DNA of 64,000 nt from Verrucomicrobiaceae bacterium (GTDB lineage: Bacteria; Verrucomicrobiota; Verrucomicrobiia; Verrucomicrobiales; Akkermansiaceae). The translations under genes and the position numbers were made by a program. Below are positions 9,752 to 17,103 of the stretch, piece after piece; within the stretch, counting starts at the first letter, position 1; the number at the start of each line of letters is the position of its first letter. The stretch lies in the NCBI GenBank assembly GCA_027487435.1, contig JAIYDP010000024.1:17578-81577 (forward strand), read 5' to 3'. The notes below the pieces were generated by a model. It saw nothing but the letters and a program-made list of their open reading frames with translations. It had not been told where the DNA came from and searched no databases.

Positions 9752-10789
9752 TTAATGCTTGTGATGATGATAGTGGTCACCAAGTGCGTCGCGACCAAAA
9801 TCAGCTTTGGCATCGCGCCACACACTGTGCATGTGGTTTGCCTGACTTTGAGAATTTGCGGCTTCGATTAGGATGGTCGGTGTTTGAACCCGATAGTAGT
9901 AGGCTTCTGCTTCGATAAGGGAGCCAGCCCAAGCAAAGTGGATGCTTTCACGCGGAATCGCTTCAAATGCTTGAATTTCTTTTGTCGCAATCGCTGGGCG
10001 GTGGCGCTCTGCGTACTCTTTCACGAGTTCGAGAAGCACTTTCCATTGCAGATCGTCTAGCTGGTTGCCTTTCACGCCCACTGGTTCGAGTTGGGTGATC
10101 TTTCGTGTTTCTGCCGTGAGGATTTCTTGCGGTGCTTTTTTTGTGTAAATGACGGGCTTGCCTGCTTTTTCGAGAGAGCTTGCTAAGGAGCGAGCAATGG
10201 ACTCTTCTTTTTCTAACACATGCGTTCCTTTCATGCGCCCTTCTTTGACTTTGGCGGGGCTCGCTCCCATGAATGTGGGTGAGGCGGAAATGGACTTGCC
10301 GTCAATGATGGTCATGTTCACGGAGATGTGATGACCTTCAAATCGCCAAGCCCATGTTGCGCCAGCGGTGGGTTTTCCGAAAATGGATGTGTAATAGGCC
10401 TTTGAGTTGCGGAAGGTGGGATTATTCTCCATCTCTGCGAGCAACTGTTCCAGTTGCATAATGGTCGAGGCTTTCATCATGCCACGTTGACTTAGTGCTG
10501 TAGCGAGGAGCTGCTTTGCCGCCGTTTTTTGTTCTTCATCAAGGTCTTCTAACGGAACGCCTTTGCGTGGACCTGGAGTAAACTTGAATGCTTCGCGATT
10601 TTCGTCCTTCATCTCCATGAGCGCTTTTTGCTTTTGCTCGTCGCGAAGGCCCTCCGTGAAATGATTCGCCGCACGGATCATGTCCGCAATTGCGGCATTC
10701 GTTGTGTCAGTGATTACTGGCGGGGAAGTTGGATCCGCATAAGTTGTGATGCAGGAATAACCTAGAAAAATGCAAATGATAGCTTTCAT
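9752..10789 (-). CDS. DUF3500 family secreted protein
   Basis: A 345-residue protein from the ATG at 10789, chosen because it gives a signal peptide (MKAIICIFLGYSC, cleavage likely after TTYA) and is preceded by a GGGA ribosome-binding site. The body matches DUF3500 (AWRFEGHHISVNMTI, SPTFMGASPA), a family of unknown function found in secreted or surface proteins. The protein ends in GDHYHHHKH, a natural histidine-rich tail that might bind metal. The gene starts 19 bp beyond the tmk stop and may be co-transcribed with it. Confidence 0.8.
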   Translation of the reverse strand: MKAIICIFLGYSCITTYADPTSPPVITDTTNAAIADMIRAANHFTEGLRDEQKQKALMEMKDENREAFKFTPGPRKGVPLEDLDEEQKTAAKQLLATALSQRGMMKASTIMQLEQLLAEMENNPTFRNSKAYYTSIFGKPTAGATWAWRFEGHHISVNMTIIDGKSISASPTFMGASPAKVKEGRMKGTHVLEKEESIARSLASSLEKAGKPVIYTKKAPQEILTAETRKITQLEPVGVKGNQLDDLQWKVLLELVKEYAERHRPAIATKEIQAFEAIPRESIHFAWAGSLIEAEAYYYRVQTPTILIEAANSQSQANHMHSVWRDAKADFGRDALGDHYHHHKH

Positions 10790-10808
10790 TGATCCCTGCA
10801 TAACGAAG

Positions 10809-11429
10809 CTAAGAGCGGTATTCTTTCGGTGAATCGAGATGCTTGATGATATTTTTTGCAACAGTATCGACATCATCAGCAGCAGAAATAATATGTGCGA
10901 AAGGCTCATTAGCGAGACGAAGAAAAAAATCACGACAAAGCTGCAAAGAGTCCTTCCGCTCAAAATGGTTCGCCATATCTCCGCGCCCACCGATGCGGGT
11001 CAATGCCGTATCGACATCCAAATCGAGAATCACAAGATGATCAGGAATGGGGGCAAATTCTTCATTCATTTGCCGAATCATTGCAGGATCGATTCCACGT
11101 GTGCCCTGATAGGCCATGGTGGAAAAATAATACCGATCTAAAATCACCACTTTCCCCTCATCAAGAGCTGGCTGAATCAATTCCTCTACGTGAGAACGCC
11201 GATCGCGCAACAAACAATCCAACTCCTCCTCCACAGACATTCTTCCGGTAGCCGCACTCTCGCGCAGCTTGCGTCCCCATGGCCCATTTGTCGGTTCATG
11301 GCTTACAACCACCTCGCGACCTAATGAAGAAAAATACGATGCCAGACGCTGTGCGAATGTTGTCTTCCCTGTGCCGTCAATCCCTTCAATGACAATCAAC
11401 ATTCCGCGATGAGGCTCCATATTCTTCAT
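10809..11429 (-). CDS. tmk: Thymidylate kinase
   Basis: A 206-residue dTMP kinase, which phosphorylates dTMP to dTDP with ATP in the cytoplasm. Visible motifs are the P-loop GIDGTGKTT (residues 16-24), the DRYYFSTMAYQG substrate segment that includes the DRY/H signature, and LDLDVDTALTRI. Length is typical. The ATG at 11429 is used; ATGs at 11420 and 11402 are alternatives. It lies directly downstream of tRNA-Arg on the same strand, 16 bp after the encoded CCA, so it may share that transcript. Confidence 0.94.
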   Translation of the reverse strand: MKNMEPHRGMLIVIEGIDGTGKTTFAQRLASYFSSLGREVVVSHEPTNGPWGRKLRESAATGRMSVEEELDCLLRDRRSHVEELIQPALDEGKVVILDRYYFSTMAYQGTRGIDPAMIRQMNEEFAPIPDHLVILDLDVDTALTRIGGRGDMANHFERKDSLQLCRDFFLRLANEPFAHIISAADDVDTVAKNIIKHLDSPKEYRS

Positions 11430-11445
11430 AATGAATCAACAAATT

Positions 11446-11522
11446 TGGCGTGCCCGGTAGGATTCGAACCTACGACCATCCGCTTAGAAGGCGGATGCTC
11501 TATCCAGCTGAGCTACGGGCAC
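11446..11522 (-). tRNA. tRNA-Arg (TCT)
   Basis: Reading the minus strand from 11522, a full cloverleaf is visible: acceptor GTGCCCG pairing with CGGGCAC, D-arm with AGCTGGATAGAGC, anticodon stem CATCCGC/GCGGATG around the loop CTTCTAA (anticodon TCT), T-arm GTAGG TTCGAAT CCTAC, discriminator G and an encoded CCA. It decodes AGA/AGG. Confidence 0.96.
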
Positions 11523-11532
11523 ATCCGCAGGC

Positions 11533-11560
11533 AGAGTAAAAACATTCAGCCTTCGCGCAA
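11533..11560 (-). promoter_or_regulatory. Putative sigma-70-type promoter of tRNA-Arg
   Basis: On the minus strand TTGCGC is followed after 16 bases by TACTCT, ending 10 bp before the tRNA 5' end. The same TACTCT -10 hexamer precedes the tRNA-Leu gene at 58.2 kb. This is a motif match only. Confidence 0.4.
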
Positions 11561-11712
11561 GAAAAAACACTTCGACCGATGAGCAAAAGAATCACATGCC
11601 TGCATCCACAAAGCCAACATCCACTAAAACCTCCGCTTGCCACAGAAGGAAAAAGCTGTCACGTTCGCCTCACCACTTACTTCATTCCTCAACCCCTTGT
11701 ACAGAAAATCTC

Positions 11713-12144
11713 ATGAATTCGCATAACCCTTCAGAAACCAACTTGGATTCTCCCTTCGCTGGCCACACATCGAGTGCCTCCGTCAGTCAAGCAGCTCAAG
11801 ACTTGCGCTCCGCAGCGGGCCTTGAAATTACCGAACTCACAGAGCAAGCTCTCAAAATGAAAGAAAAAGCCGTCGAGTCTGCAGCGCAATTTCGTGCAAT
11901 TACCGTGGAAAAAGCTCGGGAAGTCGGCACAGCCGCATTGGAGCGCGCTCAAGCCCTGAAGTCTGCCGCTTCGGAAAAAGCTCTTCAATTCAAAGAAGTT
12001 GCCGGAGAGCAGTGGAGCGATACCCGAGACAAAGCTCGCGAAGCACACTCCGCCGCGGAAGATTACATTCGTGAACATCCCACAAAATGCGTGCTGGGTG
12101 CCCTAGGCATCGGCTTCCTCGTTGGCTTAATCGTACGTCGCTAA
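11713..12144 (+). CDS. YqjD/ElaB-like (DUF883) membrane-anchored protein
   Basis: A 143-residue protein beginning MNSHNPSETN; the in-frame ATG at 11596 would add an unrelated Ser/Thr/Lys-rich stretch and is rejected. Most of the chain is Ala/Glu/Lys-rich helix, probably coiled coil or amphipathic. It ends in DYIREHPTKCVLGALGIGFLVGLIVRR-type sequence (here described by its key residues DY-REHP and a final membrane helix), the hallmark of the DUF883/YqjD family. In E. coli YqjD is an inner-membrane tail-anchored protein that binds ribosomes in stationary phase; whether that holds here is unknown. It is first in a three-gene set resembling yqjD-yqjE-yqjK. Confidence 0.8.
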   Translation: MNSHNPSETNLDSPFAGHTSSASVSQAAQDLRSAAGLEITELTEQALKMKEKAVESAAQFRAITVEKAREVGTAALERAQALKSAASEKALQFKEVAGEQWSDTRDKAREAHSAAEDYIREHPTKCVLGALGIGFLVGLIVRR

Positions 12145-12154
12145 CTAGGATCGC

Positions 12155-12577
12155 ATGGAACCTCGTACACCAGATCAGAAAGCGACTCCTTCGCACACCA
12201 TGCCGCCTCAAGAAGCTTCCGCATGGCAGTCTTCCTTAGCTGAGTTCATCCACACTCGCATCGAACTGATTCGCCTAGAATCCCAAGATGCAGGCACCTT
12301 TTTTGCTGGTAAGGCTTGCGCTGCGATCATTGCCGTGTGCGCTGCGATTATGGCATGGGCGTGTTTGCTCGTAGGGTTCATCGGCGGGGCGGCTCACCTG
12401 TTCCACACCCCTTGGTGGATTTGCACGCTAGTGCTAGGCTTGCTCCACATTATCATTGGCATCGTCGCTGCAAAAAAAATGCGCGCTACGAGTCGGCCAC
12501 TCTTCCCCGTCACTCGAGGCGAATTTGAAAAAGACAAACTATGGCTGCAAACTCTCAAAACGCCGAAAACCAAATAG
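12155..12577 (+). CDS. YqjE-like / phage holin superfamily III membrane protein
   Basis: A 140-residue protein with a soluble N-terminus (SLAEFIHTRIELIRLESQD) and two membrane helices (about residues 52-74 and 86-107), followed by a Lys-rich tail. This is the layout of the YqjE/holin-X family. It starts 10 bp after the YqjD-like gene, and its last 37 bases overlap the start of the next gene. Biochemical role unknown; envelope localisation is inferred from the helices. Confidence 0.72.
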   Translation: MEPRTPDQKATPSHTMPPQEASAWQSSLAEFIHTRIELIRLESQDAGTFFAGKACAAIIAVCAAIMAWACLLVGFIGGAAHLFHTPWWICTLVLGLLHIIIGIVAAKKMRATSRPLFPVTRGEFEKDKLWLQTLKTPKTK

Positions 12578-12924
12578 AGTCCCTCGTGCTTCGTGCGGAT
12601 GCCGCCCGTAACGCTCTGGGCGATAAGCTACTCACCCTGCGCCAGAAGGCCGATGTCCCATCCCGCATCAAAGAAAAAATCCGTTCGCACCCGATTCTCG
12701 TCTTTGGCTCCACCGCTCTTGGCGGGCTCATCTTGGCACGGCTTTTCTTTCGCAAATCGTCCCGCCCCGCCCCGCCCACACCGCGCCGCAGCATCAAAAA
12801 CATGCTCTTTCAAGTCCTTTGCGACAGCGCAAAACCTGCAATTCAAGCATGGCTCATAGAACAGGTAAAAAAATCCTTGTCGGACAGACTACAAAAAGCT
12901 CAAACTCATCCTAGCAACCGTTAA
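12541..12924 (+). CDS. YqjK-like small membrane protein
   Basis: A 127-residue basic protein. The N-terminal region is helical and charged, then IKEKIRSHPILVFGSTALGG begins a single membrane helix near the middle (about residues 53-70), followed by an Arg/Pro-rich segment and a helical C-terminus (KPAIQAWLIEQVKKSLSDRLQ). The SHP-helix organisation echoes the REHP-helix ending of the first gene of the trio. It overlaps the preceding gene by 37 bp. Assignment to a YqjK-like role rests mostly on position. Confidence 0.65.
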   Translation: MAANSQNAENQIESLVLRADAARNALGDKLLTLRQKADVPSRIKEKIRSHPILVFGSTALGGLILARLFFRKSSRPAPPTPRRSIKNMLFQVLCDSAKPAIQAWLIEQVKKSLSDRLQKAQTHPSNR

Positions 12925-12968
12925 ACTTTTTTCCTTTCCACTCGTCACTTTTTAGAAAAAATCTACTT

Positions 12969-14054
12969 ATGTCATCCGCTCACACCGTCCTCGATCATGT
13001 CGATCAATACCTCCGCCTCGGACAGGAATATAGTTGCTCCGACATTCACCTTGCCACGGCTTATCCTCCAGCGTGGCGACGCTTTGGTCAATTGTGCCCC
13101 ATTTGGGAAGACCACGAACCGCTCACCCCCGATGAAACGGAGAAGCTCGCTCGATCTTTCCTCACCGAAAAAGAATGGGCACGTCTCATGGATCGCGGCG
13201 ATGTCGATTTCGCCTACGACAATGGCGAAGGCCGATTCCGCGCATCGGTCATTCGCCAGCGTCTCGGGATCGACATGGTCTTCCGCATCATCAGCACCAC
13301 CATCCGCAGCATTACCGACATCGGACTTCCTGTCGAACACATCGTCCCTCTCACCCGCTACCATAACGGCCTCGTCCTCGTCACCGGTTCAGTCGGATCA
13401 GGAAAATCCACCACCCTCGCCGCACTCGTGGACTTCATCAACAAGGACCGCGAAGATCACATCCTCACCCTCGAAGACCCCATCGAATACGTCTTCGAAT
13501 CCGCAAGTTGCCACGTCAATCAACGCGAAGTCCACTCCCACACCGATTCCTTCGCCAAGGCTCTCCGCGGTGCCCTCCGTGAAGACCCCGATGTCATCAT
13601 GGTCGGAGAAATGCGCGACCTTGAAACCATTCAGCTCGCCCTCACCGCTGCAGAAACCGGGCACCTTGTCCTTGGCACACTCCACACCGGCAATGCACCT
13701 CGAACCCTTGATCGCGTGCTCGACGTTTTCCCCACCGACCAACGCGACCAAATCCGCATCATGGTATCCGAATCTCTTCGCGGCGTGCTTTCTCAGCAAC
13801 TCGTCCCACGCGCCGATGGCAGTGGACGCGTGCTCGCGCTCGAGCTCCTCGTTAATACCCCCGCCGTGGCCAACTGCATCCGCGAAGGAAAAACCTACAT
13901 GCTCCCCGGCGTGATGCAAACCGGCAAAAATGTCGGCATGATTACTATGGACGAATCCCTCCGCACCCTCTACATCAAAGGCCTCATCACCGCGCAAGAA
14001 TGCCTCTACCGCTCCGAGGACAAAGTGCAAATGCGCGCCTTCTTTCAATCCTAA
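12969..14054 (+). CDS. PilT/PilU-type twitching motility ATPase
   Basis: A 361-residue secretion ATPase of the type IV pilus retraction group. It shows Walker A GSVGSGKSTT (residues 140-149), the Asp box LEDPIEYVF, Walker B-region DVIMVGEMRDLET and the His box LGTLHTGNAPRT. Length and motifs fit PilT/PilU, which powers pilus retraction at the inner-membrane base. It differs from the next gene in the C-terminal region (SRADGSGRVLALELL instead of a Cys-rich loop), so it could be the PilU-like accessory ATPase. ATG at 12969; 44 bp downstream of the YqjK-like gene. Confidence 0.88.
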   Translation: MSSAHTVLDHVDQYLRLGQEYSCSDIHLATAYPPAWRRFGQLCPIWEDHEPLTPDETEKLARSFLTEKEWARLMDRGDVDFAYDNGEGRFRASVIRQRLGIDMVFRIISTTIRSITDIGLPVEHIVPLTRYHNGLVLVTGSVGSGKSTTLAALVDFINKDREDHILTLEDPIEYVFESASCHVNQREVHSHTDSFAKALRGALREDPDVIMVGEMRDLETIQLALTAAETGHLVLGTLHTGNAPRTLDRVLDVFPTDQRDQIRIMVSESLRGVLSQQLVPRADGSGRVLALELLVNTPAVANCIREGKTYMLPGVMQTGKNVGMITMDESLRTLYIKGLITAQECLYRSEDKVQMRAFFQS

Positions 14055-14093
14055 TCTCCCCCACCCCGTAACACTCATTCCACCACCTTCACT

Positions 14094-15200
14094 ATGGCAC
14101 GCATCGACGCCTACTTCCAATACCTCGTTGACATCAAAGGCTCCGACCTTCACCTCTCCGAAGGCCAACCTCCCAAAGTCCGCGTCCACGGCGGTATCTC
14201 AGCCATCCCCGATCAGCCCGTCCTGCTCGGTGATGATTTCCGCAGCCTGCTCGCCGAAATCTGCGATCCCAAGGCCTTCGAAAAATACATGCAAACGGGC
14301 GACCTCGACTTTGCCTACGCCATGGACGAGCAATCCCGCTTCCGCTGCAACTACCTCAAACAAAAAAACGGCCTCGCCGCCGTCTTCCGTTTGATTCCTA
14401 CCGAAATCGCCAGCATCGAACAACTCGGCGTGCCTCAGATTGTCAAAGAATTCGGCCACATGCGCTCCGGCCTCGTCCTCGTCACCGGTCCCACAGGATC
14501 TGGTAAATCGACGACCCTTGCCGCGCTGCTCGACTACATCAACACCAACTTCAATCGTCACATCATCACCATTGAAGAACCCATCGAGTTCGTCCATCGC
14601 AACAAAAAATCCATCCTTACCCAGCGCGAAGTCCCCATCCAGACTCCTTCCTTTGCCGATGGACTACGCGCCGCCCTCCGCGAAGATGCCGACATTGTTC
14701 TCGTCGGCGAAATGCGCGACCTCGAGACCATCTCCCTCGCCCTCACCGCTGCGGAAACCGGACTCCTTGTCTTCGGCACCCTCCACACCAACAACGCCCG
14801 CAAAACCGTGGACCGGATCATCGACGTATTCCCCGCCGAGCAACAATCCCAAGTCCGCACCATGCTCGCCGCCTCCCTACGCGGCGTACTAGCCCAGCTC
14901 CTTTGCCGTCGATGCGATAAACCAGGCCGAACCGCCGTCCATGAAATCATGTTTGGCAATCCTGCCGTAGCCGCCATCATTCGCGAAGGCGCGACCCAAA
15001 AGCTCTCCGATGTGATCACCGGTGGAAAATCCGAAGGCATGCAATTCATGGATGAATCCATCTGGTCTCGCCTCTGCGAAGGCATCATTTCCCCGCAAGA
15101 AGCCTACATGAAAGCCATCGACAAAAACCGCTTCAAAAAATTCCTCCCGCCCGAGCTAGGCAACCTCGGCAACGCCTCCGGCGGCGAAGCCCCACGCTGA
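14094..15200 (+). CDS. pilT: Type IV pilus retraction ATPase PilT
   Basis: A 368-residue hexameric retraction ATPase. N-terminal PAS-like region contains GSDLHLSEGQPPKVRVHG. Walker A is GPTGSGKST (132-140), Asp box IEEPIEFVH, Walker B region DIVLVGEMRDLET, His box FGTLHTNNARKT. The segment QLLCRRCDKPGRTAVHEIM is followed by AVAAIIREG, equivalent to the AIRNLIREG motif needed for PilT retraction. It lies 39 bp after its paralogue. No pilin, PilB or PilC gene is in the window, so these two genes lie apart from the rest of the pilus genes. Confidence 0.9.
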   Translation: MARIDAYFQYLVDIKGSDLHLSEGQPPKVRVHGGISAIPDQPVLLGDDFRSLLAEICDPKAFEKYMQTGDLDFAYAMDEQSRFRCNYLKQKNGLAAVFRLIPTEIASIEQLGVPQIVKEFGHMRSGLVLVTGPTGSGKSTTLAALLDYINTNFNRHIITIEEPIEFVHRNKKSILTQREVPIQTPSFADGLRAALREDADIVLVGEMRDLETISLALTAAETGLLVFGTLHTNNARKTVDRIIDVFPAEQQSQVRTMLAASLRGVLAQLLCRRCDKPGRTAVHEIMFGNPAVAAIIREGATQKLSDVITGGKSEGMQFMDESIWSRLCEGIISPQEAYMKAIDKNRFKKFLPPELGNLGNASGGEAPR

Positions 15201-15228
15201 TACGTAGCACTCAATATCGTTGGAAATA

Positions 15229-15822
15229 CTATCCCGCCCTTTCTAGAAAATCGCGATAGGAGTGATCGTCAAGATTGGTTGCCCCGCCTGCTAAGTAGTT
15301 CCGCAGCTCTTTTAGCCGCAGGATAGGATGCTTTTCGCAAAGCTTAAAAATCTTGATTGTTTGCTTGGCGCGATGCTGGATTTCTGGAGGAGCCACTTCA
15401 TTGGGCTTTAGCTCACCATTGGCGAAGTCCCATTGAAAATACTTGTCAAAAAAGTAGTCAGACGCATCCGGCTTCAAAAGAGCTTCATCAAACTGATCAC
15501 CTTTCATCTGCTGACAATGGTCACAGCAATAGAAAAGATTCGTCCACTCAAGCGCCAAATCGAGACGGCCATGCGGCCCTGACTTCGGGTGGAAATGATC
15601 GATCGTCTCCCTGCCCGGTGGGCTTATTGGAGTCATATCACAGTAGGAGCAATGTTCTTGTGTCTGATCCCTAAGACCTTGATCATTCAGGATTTGATTC
15701 AGTTTACGATTTTTGTATTGAGGCCAGTCCGTCCAGTGACCACGATTCACGAGTGAATCCGTCCAAGCTGCACCTTTGTCCTTCAAAACCTGCGGGCAAT
15801 CTGCGCGTGTGAATTTTCTCAT
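15229..15822 (-). CDS. ptuB: PtuB-like HNH endonuclease (Septu-type defence)
   Basis: A 197-residue HNH nuclease. Zinc-knuckle pair C58-x2-C61 and C100-x2-C103 flank IDHFHPK (74-80); HCQQMKGD follows, the usual HNH/retron-associated arrangement. Its ATG overlaps the stop of the ATPase gene by four bases (ATGA), so the two are translationally coupled. Small HNH protein plus overlapping SMC/ABC-like ATPase is the definition of Septu (PtuA-PtuB); related pairs also serve as effectors of type I-A retrons, but no reverse transcriptase is present here. The expected action is DNA cleavage when the PtuA complex senses infection. Convergent with pilT (28 bp apart). Confidence 0.83.
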   Translation of the reverse strand: MRKFTRADCPQVLKDKGAAWTDSLVNRGHWTDWPQYKNRKLNQILNDQGLRDQTQEHCSYCDMTPISPPGRETIDHFHPKSGPHGRLDLALEWTNLFYCCDHCQQMKGDQFDEALLKPDASDYFFDKYFQWDFANGELKPNEVAPPEIQHRAKQTIKIFKLCEKHPILRLKELRNYLAGGATNLDDHSYRDFLERAG

Positions 15823-17051
15823 GCTTGATTGCGTTTGAATTCTGCCACTTGCTGTTTCTGCCGTTCGTATTGGCGTAGCTCTGCAGTGACGACTTGCTCT
15901 AGCTCCATGCCGCGACCAGCGATTTTCTGAGCCAGCTTTCGCATCGCTTGTTCTTCATCATCTCCGCCCTTGAGTGCGGAACTCAGAAGCGTGCGGAACT
16001 CGGCCAGCAATTTCCGATTCTCTGGATCATACCAATCGCTCACCTCCAGCACACTGCTCAGTGCTGTCACATAGCTGTCGCCTTGCTCCACCATCCGGGG
16101 CTCTTCCACGGTGACCGCCCCTCCCTCGCCCACTCTTAGTCGATGAATCCAAGCATTCTCATTGAGCGAACTGACGACAAACGGTGAATGCGTGGCAACG
16201 AAAATTTGCGCTTTGGGGAAAAGCCGCTGCACCATAGGCATCACGCGCCATTGCCACTCTGGGTGCAAGTGGGTTTCTGGCTCATCCACGAGAAGGATCA
16301 CAGGCTGCTCAAGAGGGTCTTCTGCATCGCGGAAGAAAACATCCATCCAAACCACGCCTTGCACCAACCAGCCAAGGATGCTGCGCAAGCCATCGGGCAA
16401 AGTGGTGATGGGAAATGGCTCAGGTGAACTCCCCCAACGCACACGTAATTCAGGCTTGGGATGAACAGTGGATGCAAAAGAAAATTTGCGTCCTGTCACT
16501 TCTTCAATCGCCGTTTCTATGGCTTTGATCATCCGGCTGTAGCGTCCTGTCAGACCTTGTCGGCTCTCAGTTGCCGCTTGCAAGTCCATCGTGAAGATCC
16601 CTTGCAGTAATCGTTGCGATTCATCAGCGGGGCGGGAAAATGAAAGGGCTTCATCCGTAGTGGGAAGGCGAATTTCCGCATTGGCTTTTACTTCAGCAGT
16701 TTCTAGGTAGGCGCGGGGGCAGAGGGTCATCGCAAAGCAATTCAAATATTTTCTAGAAACCGGGAATAATGTCATTGGATCCCACACGCTTACGTCTCCA
16801 TCTTTATCTGTAGTGTCTCCTTTGAAATACACCATATTATCGGGCTCAATATCTCTCTTCTTCGATTCCCTCCTCCCGCCCAGAGCAGCAGCTATAAGTG
16901 CCAGCAATCTCGTCTTGCCACTGCCATTTGGGCCGGTGAAAACGTGTACTTCTGCTAAATTTGGAACCTCTTCTTCAGCAAGGTGAGGGAACTCGATTTC
17001 AAATTCGCCAAACGGTGCAAATGGTTCGGCGCGCAATGCAGAAATTTTCAT
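15819..17051 (-). CDS. ptuA: PtuA-like AAA/ABC-type ATPase (Septu-type defence)
   Basis: A 410-residue ATPase from MKISALRAEPF at 17051; an ATG at 17075 would add eight residues. Walker A GPNGSGKT (40-47), a long middle region, then Walker B VILLVDEPETHLHPEW and the switch histidine in VATHSPFVVSS near residue 290. This is the overcoming-lysogenisation-defect/PtuA class of ATPase, in which ATP binding controls the partner nuclease. It is translationally coupled to the HNH gene. It follows the LRR-Roco-TIR gene by 52 bp (28 bp with the longer start) on the same strand, suggesting one transcript. Alternative reading: a generic AAA_21 ATPase of another two-gene defence pair. Confidence 0.83.
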   Translation of the reverse strand: MKISALRAEPFAPFGEFEIEFPHLAEEEVPNLAEVHVFTGPNGSGKTRLLALIAAALGGRRESKKRDIEPDNMVYFKGDTTDKDGDVSVWDPMTLFPVSRKYLNCFAMTLCPRAYLETAEVKANAEIRLPTTDEALSFSRPADESQRLLQGIFTMDLQAATESRQGLTGRYSRMIKAIETAIEEVTGRKFSFASTVHPKPELRVRWGSSPEPFPITTLPDGLRSILGWLVQGVVWMDVFFRDAEDPLEQPVILLVDEPETHLHPEWQWRVMPMVQRLFPKAQIFVATHSPFVVSSLNENAWIHRLRVGEGGAVTVEEPRMVEQGDSYVTALSSVLEVSDWYDPENRKLLAEFRTLLSSALKGGDDEEQAMRKLAQKIAGRGMELEQVVTAELRQYERQKQQVAEFKRNQA

Positions 17052-17103
17052 ACAGCCATGGCTTACGAAAATCATCGAGCGATGGCAAGGGCGAACCCCT
17101 GCA

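Noticed and set aside
15229..17051. Retron with PtuAB-type effectors
   Set aside because: No reverse transcriptase or msr/msd-like structure within reach; a stand-alone Septu-type pair fits better.
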